From Eretmocerus hayati (lineage: Eukaryota > Arthropoda > Insecta > Hymenoptera > Aphelinidae), in the NCBI GenBank assembly GCA_029851415.1, contig CM056743.1, positions 22,048,905 to 22,112,904 on the forward strand: a stretch of DNA of 64,000 nt. The letters are read 5' to 3'. Under the pieces are notes generated by a model that saw only the letters and a program-made list of their open reading frames with translations, ran no database searches and had not been told where the DNA came from. Made by a program: the position numbers and the translations under genes. This document shows, one piece after another, positions 1 through 13,100 of the stretch (its first letter is position 1; each line of letters starts with the position of its first letter).

Positions 1-63
1 ACATTTTTTAATCAACTCATATCACAACCTTAATGACTTCTCAAAATTTTACCAATCCTGTAG

Positions 64-1110
64 GTGGTGAATTATGAGTCTTCACACGTAGTAACAAATT
101 ATGATTATGGCCTGAATAAGTCGAATCAGCTATACGTAGTTCCTGGGGATGGTGGCGATGTCACATTACCTATGAACTTTTATCAGGAGTATCCTGTTTA
201 TTGGCAACTACCAGAATCATTCCTCGGGGACAAGGTAAAAATCATTGCACTTTTGATGAACAATAATTTTGTAAACGAATTCCAATTTTTATTTTTGATT
301 AAAGGTAGCCTCATACGGAGGTTTTATACGATTTACAACAATAACAGAAGGTGGATATGTTCTACGATTGGCACACAAATTTCCTCTTATACAAATCCAA
401 GGTAATGGAATAATTCTGGAATATGCACCTCCAAATTCCAACAATGATAGTTGCTATGTCGTCAGGTGTGTGAAGCAAATGAAGTATTTTGTTGAACTAA
501 TCAGGACACTATTTATTCCATCAACTAATTTTGTCTCTAGGCTACACGAATCGGTGTGGATAATGAAAAATAGACCGGATACCAAAGTTACAAGAGAGAT
601 ACTGATGATTGTTTTACAAAATGTGCAACATATTTTGATCAGGGCTTCAGAATTCATTGGATTCTCGAAGGCTACGTAAGTCTTTGATACGATTTAATAC
701 ATACGGTACTCTTTCGAGATCTTCCATCGAACTTGAGTACTTCGATTATTTTGGTACACATTGCTGGCTCAATTTATTTGAGTATTAATCATTTCTCATA
801 AAAATTCATGAGTAATTTCATAAACAATGAAATTCTCTCCATTCTTCTGAATATTTGGAAATTTCGTTATCTATTCATCAATGACCTTGATGATTACATA
901 AAGAATTGAATCTGAACCAAACCTATAGATTACTTGACGCTTCGATGGACGCAGCAGTTTTAGAGTCAATGCACGCGCTTCCTCTGGCAAATGGCGTTGA
1001 ACAATGTCTATGTCCTCCTGAGTACACTGGAACATCTTGCCAGAATCCAAATCAAGGTTATTATAGGTGGATAGATAGAAATTCAACCGAGGAAGATTTT
1101 ATAGAACTCG
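64..1110 (+). other. LanA: Laminin alpha: L4 (laminin IV type A) module exons
   Basis: Exons 1-3 and the start of exon 4 (about residues 1-175 of the visible protein) encode the C-terminal part of an L4 module. Recognisable family features are the WQLP segment followed by SYGG at the exon 1/2 junction and the EILMIVLQNVQHILIRA segment in exon 3, which matches the conserved helix before the end of this beta-sandwich module. The module then runs into a half EGF repeat (CLCPPEYTGTSC), the usual way an L4 module is inserted within an EGF repeat. Confidence 0.85.
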
Positions 1111-4100
1111 TTGGCTTTGCCAAACCTTGTGAATGCAATGGCAGATCGGATACATGCGATCGAGAGACAGGTTATTGTTTGGTGAGTACTTTCATAATTG
1201 ATCCTCCAATTTGTTCTATTTTATGGAATCATCCTCATTCCCATGGATCAATATTATCGATCAAATTTTATACTCTCAGATTTTTTTCCTTCCGAATTTT
1301 AAGTCTGGAAACGGAGATGATAATCTTTCAAAACTTCCTTAGATGGTGAATTTCTTACGAAGTGATTCATGAAATACATTTATTCTGTGATTCTTGTTAC
1401 AGAACTGCAAGAAAAATACAAGGGGTCCAACATGTGAAATATGCGCCGAGAGTTTTTATGGTGATCCTGAAATCACTGGCTGTTTAGAATGTCCCTGTCC
1501 ACACATGGATAAGAAATTCTCAAGTACATGCGAAGTTAGTAACAACAACGAAGTAGTCTGTATTTGCAAACCAGGTGAGTAAAAAATGTAAATTTTTTGA
1601 AACACTGTGCATAAAAGTATACTTTACGCGAAGTTTGTCAAAAAGTATAGATCGATACACGTGAGTAAAACCTATTTTTGCATCCTTGTGATGATTTCGA
1701 CCCTCGCCTGCGGCTCGAGCCAGAAACTCATAACTTGGACTTGAAAAAAAGTTTTAGCACCCTTGTATCAAAATGCATTAGATCCCAACGTATGTTCATC
1801 CACATCTATTGCATAGAGTCTCAGTTTTTGAATGGTCGATTCTTCATATATTATTGTTATTTCTTGGAAACATGGAAGGATTATACTGTTAATTCCAAGA
1901 TCTCAGACATTTCTCGACCATATTATGCAAAGTTCCAAGAAATTTTGATAAAATATTCCTAACATCCGAAGTCTTGCTTTATGATTTCGGACCATTAAAA
2001 TTTTTTTTTCCAATCAGGTTACTCTGGCTCACGCTGCGAATATTGTGCTCACGGATATCATGGACAACCAAGTGTACCAGGTGGAAGTTGTGAACCTTGT
2101 GAATGCAGTATAGGTGGCAGTTTGAGCGATAAATGCGACATGGAAATCGGTCAATGCCCGTGTAAACCAGGATTTACCGGTCGTGATTGCTCAAAGTGTA
2201 TCAAGGAACGGCACGTTCTCGTTGGTGATCGTTGTTCATGTGAGTATGAAGAATGAAATTTAAGAGTTCAATCTAGAACAAAAATCTGACCATTCCTCCA
2301 ACTAGAATAATGATAAGTTCATTCAAAACTCAAATTGTTAATGAATCTTATAGAAATTACCGAGTACCGTCAAATTTGGTAACCTTGGTACAGTGGGTGC
2401 AAGTTTGGTACACTCCTGAAAAATGACTTTCAGAGCTGCGTTCGGCAAGGTAAACGATTCTATCGCTCTGAAACCTATTCTTCCCTCTTGATACACACAT
2501 AAACAATGTGTTGAGCCACCGTAGATCCCCTGTGAATAATTGTAGTCGTTCATCGAAGTTTCCTCCAAAAAGGTTGATTTAGCACCGATACGAGAGTGGT
2601 CCAGTTAGTGTACCTAGTAAGAAATGTTCCGGAACGAACTGCGGGTGAATACGAGGTACATTTCCACCACATATGAGGAAATCCCAGAAACTTTTGACTT
2701 TTGCTGTCACTCCTCGATCATTTGGGCTGTACGACGTCTCATGAGGCCTAACCAGTCAAATTTTCTTCGATCAGATGTCCCGAAAGTGGACACCAAGTTT
2801 GGGATCGATTGGTGGATGCGGATAGATACTAGAGAAGGTCATGTACGAGAAAACACCCGAAAATCCAGGAGTTGACGTGTCACTTGGACCGACTCTCAAA
2901 ATTCGTTGAGTTCTCTCGGTTCTAACGTACTACAGCGGGGTCTGTGCCTTTGCAGGGATGTTTCTGATGATCCAAAGTTGTGATTTTTCTTTCAGTGGGA
3001 GATGTACATCGATGTACTGAGCCGTAACAGGCATTGGACGGTCTGTCACTCCGTTTCGATAAGAAATCATTACTCCGGTTCTTAATCTCATACACTTTTT
3101 AGCGCATTCTAGAGGGATTCGGCGATGGACTCATTGTCTCACCCACGAAAAAATAAAGAAATTGACCTATTGTACACACATTAATCAATGGGGAAATCAA
3201 GGAATTGCATTCAACCGGAATGAAATTAGTGTTACTCGTGGCTTACGCCGTTCTCGGCGGTGTACACTCGCTGTAATCAACGGACGGACTCCTAAATACC
3301 GAGAAATAGTAGATAATAGTATCACAAGACTATATCCACTTCGCTACGCTCAGATTCTGGCGCGTTTGAGAGTGCCATCTGTTTGAATGGGGACAATTGA
3401 CTAGACGAAATCGTCTCGGAATGTTCTATCAAATCTTTTAAAGGGTTTAAGGACATTCCGGATTGGTATAAAAATGACTAGGATCGTATTTGATGTTTGT
3501 ATTTATCACTCTCCACGAAGAAAAATTTTTCCCGAGACACTTCAATATTTAGTGTATTTTGCCATCTGCAGTAGATCACAAGCCTCCATCATTACTATTG
3601 TGCAATCCTTATCACGCATTCTGAAATTTAAGACTCTTCCATGACCATTCAAGTATTCTAAGAGACCCCCCGACGCTTACCCAAACAATGAAAATTCAGA
3701 AACGAATTTTTCAAAAGTACTCGCTCAATACTTTGTCCTGTAAGTCGTTTAGCGATTTTTTCCAGATGGCCCACATGGAAGATTATGTTTTCGGAGCCGT
3801 CAAAGAAGGGGTATAAAGAATTTCAGACATGTACACAGCTTTTTTCTATAATTTCACTTTTAGAGTCCAAAAGTCAAAAGTTTCTGGGATTTCCTCATAT
3901 ATCACCGCATATTGAAGAAACCATCGTTACATTAGAGTATTCACAGCATTCAGAATTTTAATGAATGAAAAACATGGGAAAAGACCATGAAAAAACGTAC
4001 CAAAGTTACCCCACTCTAGATAAGAAGCATAAGGATAGGGTAACTCCAGTACACCTTCCTAGACAGCTTCTAGAAATCTCACCTTGAGTCGAGTGATGGT

Positions 4101-7100
4101 CTACGAGGTTTCAAAATGTTTCAAACAGCTTAAAATAAAACTTCTGAACGATCAAAATTAATTCACTCGCATGGTCGTGGGTAAAGTTGAAATATTTTGT
4201 AAGTGTACCAAAGTTGCCCCATCGGGGTCTAACTTTGGTACACTTCTTCAACTGCTAATAGCTCCGGCTTAAACTCATCAAACTGAACTTTGTAACCCGT
4301 CAATCGAAAGCTGAAACTGTAAGCTTGAGATTGACCACTAATAGAAGTGGGTTTTGTCGATGTATGTTGGAATGCAGAGCCAAACAAAATGAAAAGCACC
4401 GAAAACGTACCAAAATTACCCAATTTGACGGTTTATGAATTTTGTTTTTTTCCGTCAATCTTCAGCGGATTACTCTCTCATCAATATATATCCGACTTGA
4501 TAATTTCATGAAATAGTAAACAATTTTGAAACTCGAGAAGTTATTAATCTGGTTATTTGGAAAACAAGGTATCACGATTCGGTCATTTTTCAGCATGTAA
4601 CGATAATTGCACCGGACTCCTGCTCAACGATATGGATATTTTGAAGTACGATCTAATAAATGCCACAACACACATATCAACCGGTTACCTCGCACCACCT
4701 TGGGAAAGTCTTGCAGCCATAGACGATAATATAACATTTCTATTCGAGAGAATTGAGTGGAGAAATAAAATTGAGAGAACTTTGAATTCGATCCCCAGAG
4801 AGAAATACGATTTACTCTTGAAACGCGCGAATTCTCTCTCCAATGATGTAAGTTTAGACAACGATAATTTATTTTAATCAAAATGAGCGTTCATATTAGT
4901 ATTGAGAATTTTAATTGTATTTCAGTCAATGGATTTATTGCAATATTCTCGAATTGTCAAATCCCAAAGTGGCGACACTGCAAATAATGGTTTCAGCTTA
5001 AAAATGGAAGCCGAGAGCTTGCGCAGAGAAATTGAAGGTAACATGATTAAATTGTTGGGTAACGAGGTATGACTAATTTAATTCTGAACTATTTTCTATC
5101 GTTTAGATATCGTATTTGATCTGTATCATTATGGAAATGATACTTCAAAAGTTGAAATCCAAAAGGCTCTAGAAGAGTCTAATACTCTGCTAAACGAAAT
5201 GAAGAGAGCGGATTTGAGCACTCAGCAGGAGATGTCTCAAGCTCTAATAACGTAAGTTTTGACTTTTTTCTACAAATTGTCGTGATTTTCCATTTCATTA
5301 TAATTCTTGTGGGAACAAATTTTAATACATAATTCACGCATTTCCTAATCTAGAGAATGTACAGAATACAGTGGATGGCTGGATGCTTTTTGGTCGTTAA
5401 TGGAGCCTGTGGATGAGTACAGAATTGGTACAAAAAATTATTCTGTAAAATTGACAGATACGATTGAGACTGTAGAAAAAACTATGGAAATTCTGGAATC
5501 CTATCAGAGTATATACAACGAAGTTAATTCCACACTGACGGAATTGTCTCGTCGAGAAAAAGATCTCAATGATGTTAACGCAGAATTGAGTGAAACGCTT
5601 GAACGAGGAGCTACGTTTGTTAAGGACGCTAACAGTTGTATTGAGAATTCTGGAAAAGATTTGAAAGTAAGTATTTCTTTTTGGCATGAGATTGGAATTT
5701 TTGTTGTTTGATGTGGATAAAATCAAATTTTCAAGAGGTTTGCGTTACGGAGGAAATTTTTTCGCAATCAAAAATTAGCATAGAGTATATTTTCCTCTAG
5801 ATATCACTTTCTTAATTGTTAGAAAATTCGAGATTGTAAAATAATGTTATAATCGAGGTTTTTCATATTCAGTGATATTCAATAACATTGCGTTCCTTAT
5901 CATGAATTATAACGTAAGTTTGATCCACATTCTATCCGCTTATTACTATTTTATTTTGAATTTTTGGTCTCAATTTTTCAATAATCGAATCGGCCGACTC
6001 AATTTTGTTGTGATATAACATGATGAGTTATCGATTCGCTTACATCATCGGGAATCATATTCAAGACCAATTATGAAATCTCCCATCAAAAATAAAATTT
6101 GAATAATTCTTCTATATTTTTCAGAATATTCCAGAATTGAAGAATGATTTATTACAATCAACAGAAGAAATATCAAAGTTAGAAGAGAATTTATACCGCT
6201 TAAATTATGACTACAAGAACAAATATGTTCTTCCAGCTATGACTCATGCTCAGAATCTCTCAGACTATTCGGAACAATATTTGGGGTAAGTTTATTCACA
6301 TTATGGATTATTTATCAACCTATTTGAACAATTTACTTACCGGAATCATCTTACGATTGAATTTTATGAACACAGATTGTTCTCAGAAACAAAAGCACAG
6401 GCAGCAAATCCTCTAAAAGCTAGTCAAGCGTACAAAAATATTGCTGATGGTTTGGAAGAAGCAAAAAGTGCAGCAGAATATGCTAACACTATCATCGATG
6501 AAACTCATAAAAAGGTATGAAGAAAGGCTTTGAGTGTAAAATACACTTATCACTCAGTTATACAGTAGACCATTTCATTCGTCAAAAGAATCTATTTCAC
6601 ACATGATAAATTTTTCTAGGTGTATCCAAATGATGAGAATGAAGAATCATTACTCGATGAAGCTTTGACAGTCGCAATTCGATCTAGTGAACAATTGGAA
6701 AGGACTCAATCTCACGATCAACCAGTTATGGAAGCTGGAACTCGATTAAGTCATCAGAAACAGTTTGTTGCTAGTTTGAAGGATTCGTTGAACAATACTG
6801 GCAGTCGAGATAATCTGATCAACGTTAAGTTGCGAGAATTGATGAGCTCTAGTCGCGAGTGTGAGTTGATAGTTTATTGAGTAGTTATTCATTCAGTGAG
6901 AATGCTAAAAAATGCAAATATCATTCTCTATTAAAAAATTTTGGAGAAATTTTGAGAATATTTTGAGATGCCTTAAAAAACTCTCTTGGATTCTGATGAA
7001 TCTAAGAGATTTATGGAAAGCTATCCACCAAATACCTATTAAATTACCAGGATAACTGTCAGTCAAAAAGTTTGAGAATTTGTTCAAGGTCCATTGTTTT

Positions 7101-10100
7101 TTTTATTCAAAAGTCAACAAATCTCAAGGCTCTCAAGAATGCATCAATTGTACAGTGCACTAATTCATTTTTTTTATTGCACTAATTCAATACATGGGTA
7201 TTCGAAAGATTTATCGAAATGGCTCTTCAATTAGCCCAAAGTATCAAAATTTCAATTACACGAAGCTAGTTATAAATTTTTGGTGTCACTAGATATCTTC
7301 ATAACATATGATATATTTGTATCATCAAATCATTAACAGTTTATCTAAGGCAACGAAATAATCAAAGTTCTAATTGATTGATTGTGCAAAAATTTTTTTT
7401 CGCAGTACAGAATAGTGTGACGGATGTACTACACGTGCATACGGAAACTATGGATATGATCTCAAAAACCAAGCAGTTCACATCGAATTACCAAGAAGGT
7501 ATTGTGGAAGTATTGAATCCACAACTCCAAGAACTGAAACGAGAGGGTGACTCTCGAATCAGCCTCGCCAGTGAAAAATGTGAGTGGAAGTCTTTGGAAA
7601 CCATAGAATCAGAAGTCATAATTTACAACACAATTTCATCGACACATTTTTGTGGTTCCAGTGGCAGAAGCTCAGAACAACATTAAAAAAGCAGATGCAA
7701 AATTATCAAGCTTTGCCTTAGCATCTGTGAAAAGACAAGAGGAGTTTGACAAATGGAATGGAACTCTCGAAGCTAAACTTCAGATTCTGAAGGATAAGAT
7801 TGCCGAAGCGAGGAATGCTGCCGATGGAGTGAGTACTCATTCCTGTGATTTTAGAAAATTCAATACTTACAGCTCTTCCGAAGATCATTTAAATTAATCC
7901 AAGCCCTTTCGTTTTGTAACTTTTGAAGACCATCCTCATATCATGAATTTTTTTAATGTTTATAATTTTCATCTCAAGAAGAAAGTCTCTTTTGCTAGTT
8001 AAAACATGAAAATTATTTACTCGAGTTCAAACTCGACCCATCAAAATGAGATTGTTCTTTCAATTTTATGCATAACATTCTACAAATTCACAGTAGTCAA
8101 ACAAATACACGGTGACCGAAAAGTAAGTACCTCCCCTCCTTTTTAAAATAACAGTTAGGATTCGCGAGAAACCCAGGTATACGAGCCGAATGTCCCATCG
8201 AATGTCCCACCGCTTATTTTCAGGGGGACATTGGTTTTGACCTTTGAGTTCTATTCCAAGGTCATTGAGAGATTAACTCCATATCTTTGAATGGGAACAC
8301 CTCCTCCTGACCTCGGGCCTGAAAGAGCGTGAGAAACTATGAAACATTTGTCTGAAACATTTTTTCAGCCGAGTTGGTCGTGGCGAGATGAATGAAGGGC
8401 AGTGCGGGCGGACGGCAACGTTTTATCGGGGTATGTGTGAGATGAAAATTGTTTGTGATCACAGCTAAAATGAGCTAGTTACCTCGCTTTTGACCTTGGA
8501 GGTTATTTCCAAGGTCATTCTGACATCGCCAAGGTCAAATCAGATCAAAAAATGTTTCAGGCAGGAGTTACACAATTTTTCACGCTCTTTCTGAATATGA
8601 GGTGAAAAGAACGTGTTTGAAATATTCGTCTCGACCTCCAATTGACCTTGAAAGTGACCTCTAAGGTCAAAACCAAGGTCATCAGCTTATTTTTGCTGTA
8701 ATCATAAAAATACTCTTTCTCTCTCTCTTAGAGCCACGGCACGGCGCGGTAGTTACCGTCCACCCGCGCTGACCTCCATTTATAAATGTATACCTCGCCA
8801 AGGTCAAGTCGGATCAACAAATCGATGGCTCAGAACCAAAAGGAACTATCTGAAAATGTCTGATTCAAACGGAACTATCTCGTATTAAATTTAATACGAG
8901 ATAGTTCCGTTTGAATCAGACATTCTCAGATAGTTCCTTTTGGTTCTGAGCCATCGAAATGTTTCAGACGAAAGTATCATGAATTTTCACGTTCTCTCAG
9001 GGTCCGGAGTCAAAAGTAGGTGTTTCCTCTCGAAAGAATCGAGGCGGGCTTCCAAAATGTCCTTGAATATGGCCGGCAGGGTCAAAAACAAGGTCACCAT
9101 CCGATGTCTCCTTCAAATTGAGGGTACATGTGTTCCAGGGGTTTTTGCAATTTCGAACCACGCCCGAAAAAAAGGGGGTGGGATACTTACTTTTCGGACA
9201 TTCTGTATGATTGCACTATTGTAATTAGAATTAGATACAAATTATTGACACTCGTTATAGATAAGAGTATCGATGCGTTCAGCTGAATCCAAGAGGTGCA
9301 TGAGGTCGTACAGACTAGCTGACCTACAGCCATCCCTAACGACGACATTGGTGATGACTTTGGCAATTCCTGAAGATCAAATTCAAGGGTTGTTATTCTT
9401 CCTAGGAAGTAGCCTGAACGTAAGTTTTCATCCACGTGAATGTTACCCTTCCCAATCAGTTACCATCTCAACTCCGTAGTTTTTATTATTATGGCATGAA
9501 TGACAATTTCCTCGTATTGTCAATAACAATGATAGTCATGAATTGTAAATTATATTTAGGACGATTTCATGGCACTTGAACTATTTGAACGCAAAGTGAG
9601 ATTTGTGTGGAATGTAGGAGGTGGCACTGGAGTTGTCACGCATCCTGAAATTCTCGATGCTGGAAATCCTACTGATGAAACTACGTGGTACCGTATCGAA
9701 GCCGAGAGGTAAAAAATAAATCTTCTATGTAACCAGTACAATCTTACAAGTTATTTCCGAAAAATTCCCAAAAAACTTACGATTCATTCTTGATTCTAGG
9801 ATAAGACACGTCGGTAAACTAACTGTGAGTAAGCAACTGTCAAAATCTAATCTGAATGTGCCAGTAGTAAATAAAACAAGCTCCGAGTTTGGCCGCTTCG
9901 ATGTATCGATTGCCGATCAAGTTTGGTTGGGAGGATTACCGGATCTGCGTATGAGACCTTCAGGGATATTGACTCCTAATGGTTTGCCTGCTTGTGTGCA
10001 CCAAGTCACTTTGGATGGCAAGCAAATAGGTCTTTGGAATTTTGTAGATAATGCACCAGATGAAGCTTGTCAGCCTTGTGTTGAGGGGTAAGCTGACTCT

Positions 10101-13100
10101 TTTGGATATACTTTTTTCAAAGTTATCGGTTGCAATCTGGCCATATTTGGATCTCTTGGTTTTTTGAAAGTATATTTTCGCTCAAAATTTCCACAATGAA
10201 GATGAGTTAGAAGAGTGATGGAATGTTCCAAACTAATGAATATTTGGCCAAAATTTTCAATGAATGATTTTCATGATTTACTAAGAGTTTTTCTTCATTT
10301 TTTCAGAGCGGAGATAATAAGTAACGACGTCGCATACAGCTTCAATGGAGAAGGATACGCTGTCAGAAATCGTGTAACTTCTGGTCCTTATGATAAAAAT
10401 GTTTTTGGGGTTTCGATTCACTTCAAAACGTTTGATGAGAATGCTCTCATCTTCCTAGCAATAGATCCAGAAAACGTGAGTAATTCACACTCATACTAAA
10501 TAAATTTTTTTTTCAGCGGTAGTGACATATTTTGAATGGTGTAAATCATTACTAGAAACACGAAGTGATTGATTTTCATGTGGATTTACTTATTAGATTA
10601 TTCTTATTCTCTCTAACCAACACTGTTTTGATTCTTCTCGTAACCCTGTAGACCTTATACTCTAATCATTCCATGCTCAAAGTCCTCCTAAAGGTGTCTA
10701 ATCCATGATTTTAATTTTCAGCCCAAGGGTTACATAATGATATTCCTACGAGAAGGCCGTGTAATATTACACATTTTTTACGGCAACAGCGTTACTTTAG
10801 AAATGTCATCTTCTCTTCGTTATAACACTGGTACCTGGGTCACAGTTGACGCTTTTCGTCAGTACCAAAGTCAAAAAGGCATTGAAAAATGCAGTTTTAG
10901 TGTCAATGGTGAAGTCGATAAAAAAATTGGAGTTCCAACTCCTCAACCATCCAAAGATGAAATACCAGATTTATTTAATGCTCAATATTTCATTGGTGGA
11001 GTTTCTCCAAGATTCCGAGAGAGGAGATTGACTTTGCCAACTCAAACTTCTTTCCTTGGATGTATGTCTAATATTATAGTACAAGAGGGTTATGATCCAA
11101 TGGCAGAACAGTATTATGGGGTTGAACCTGGTTGTCGAAACAAAGTAAGTTTGAAGTTCTCAAGCATGGAATATAAAATTTTGGAGATTGCAGGGATGGA
11201 GTCTGATTATTCATACATTTCGTCTCGTTTCAGTTCCGAAACATTGTTGGTTTCTATGGGGATGGATATCTAGAATTCCCTGGTTATGAGTTCCGAAAAA
11301 AGACTTCTTCTGTTGGTTTTTCATTCAGAACATTACAGCCCAATGCACTTTTGATGTTGTCGACTCTCCAAAAGCCTGATGCAGAATCTTCTGATCTTTT
11401 AGCAGACAATGTTGAACCAGTATGGATTAATCTCTACACCGTATTTTTTTGAGTAATCATACCTAATTTCACTCAAATTTCATATCAATCATTTTTACAG
11501 GAGAATGTATGCTATTCAGTGGCTATAATTGAAGGACACGTTCGTGTACGATTGAAATCTGGAAAAGACGAAATCGTTCTTCAGTCAAATAAAACATTTA
11601 ACGACGGAAGATATCACATGGTCTTTATATCAAAAAATCGTAAAGATCTAGAATTAAGAGTGGACGATGCGTTCCAAATGAGTAAAAAGTTGTCGAGTAG
11701 TTCAGCAATCAGAGCCTCTGAAAATGGAGGTCTATACTTTGGTGGACTTCCATACACTGTCAAGAGTAAGAATATTGCGCCAACAAACGTATCTTTGAGA
11801 GGAGCTATCAAAGAAGTTATATTTGACGAAGAGTAAGTTATTTTCTTGATTTGAGCTGATATAACTCCTGAATGTATTCAAATTCACCCAATATTTTTGT
11901 CATAGTGTAATACTGAGGCTTGACAGCCCGGTCAACTTGGAACGAGCATACATTGGACGTCACGGGCCACACATGGCGGATGATTCATTAATTTATTCTT
12001 CATCAGCTCAGTCAGTTGGTCTATCAACTCAGCCAGATGGTTGCCAAAAAGTTCCGTATTACTCTTTGGAGCCTGGAGCGTTAAAATTTGGAGACAAACC
12101 ACAGAGTCATACCCAATTATACTTGAATTTTGAAAATTTTTGGGCCCAGAAGAAAATTATTGAATTTGATCTTCGTTCCTATTACCCTAATGGATTGCTC
12201 TTCATCACACCGGTAAAGATAAATTGGCAATTGAAAAATACTTCATAGATCTCGAAAATTTTCCAGAATATCTGATGATAAAATTGTCAGAAATTTCATC
12301 AAATTTTATCCATTCACTCACGGCATCAACAATTCTTTGCAAAATCTTACCAGGTCAATATTCTATTAATATTCCACATATAATGATGGTATTTTTTCAT
12401 TTTATAGGGCATAAGAATGAAAAATTATCTGGCAGTCGTAGTGCGAAACGGCCAACTGTTGTTAACACTGAAGAGTAAGCAAGAGAAAGAGATACTTTTC
12501 CAGACACCTTTTAATGATGGAAACTGGCATCACGTGGCCATTAAACACGAAAGCCGAAAACTGACAATGATTGTCGATGCTCAGACTCCAATAACCATAA
12601 AAGTGCCTAAAAAGATAGGCTTGACCAATGTCATGTACATAGGTGGTTTACCGGAGAGCGGGACGCCACTTCCTGAAAAGGTTGTGTCCAAGCTACAAAC
12701 TTTTAAAGGCTGCATAAGAGGTCTCAAAATTAATGGCAACGTTTACGATATGGTCGGTTCTACGAGTCGACCCTACAATGTTGGCCAATGTTTTCCAAAT
12801 GTTGAGAGTGGAGCTTACTTCCAAGATGAAGCATACGCAATCTACAGTGAGTTTTTAGAAACTATTCCCTATGAATTTTCCCCAAACACTGTTCACAGAT
12901 TTACTTCCTTAGATTCCTCATTTCATCCACTTCTTTGTAATCTGACGGTATCTCATGTCTTACTTCTGTCAACAATTTGAAGTCTTAGATCTTTGTATTT
13001 AATGTTTCCTCATTTTCATGGAATACGTGAATAGTAATTCGATCTCCTAATCACAAACCTCACTTTGCGAAAGAGTATTAGTCGTATTAAGTTTGTAATA

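Noticed and set aside
906..1349. A 147-residue frame as a separate gene
   Set aside because: Only 929-1181 is laminin exon. The rest reads into the next intron past a clear GTGAGT donor.
1678..1962. 94-residue plus-strand frame in a laminin intron
   Set aside because: Lies between well-supported donor (1575) and acceptor (2017) sites and breaks the EGF Cys pattern if included.
9187..9741. Minus-strand frames opposite the LG1 exons
   Set aside because: Shadows of the laminin exons with no independent family signature.
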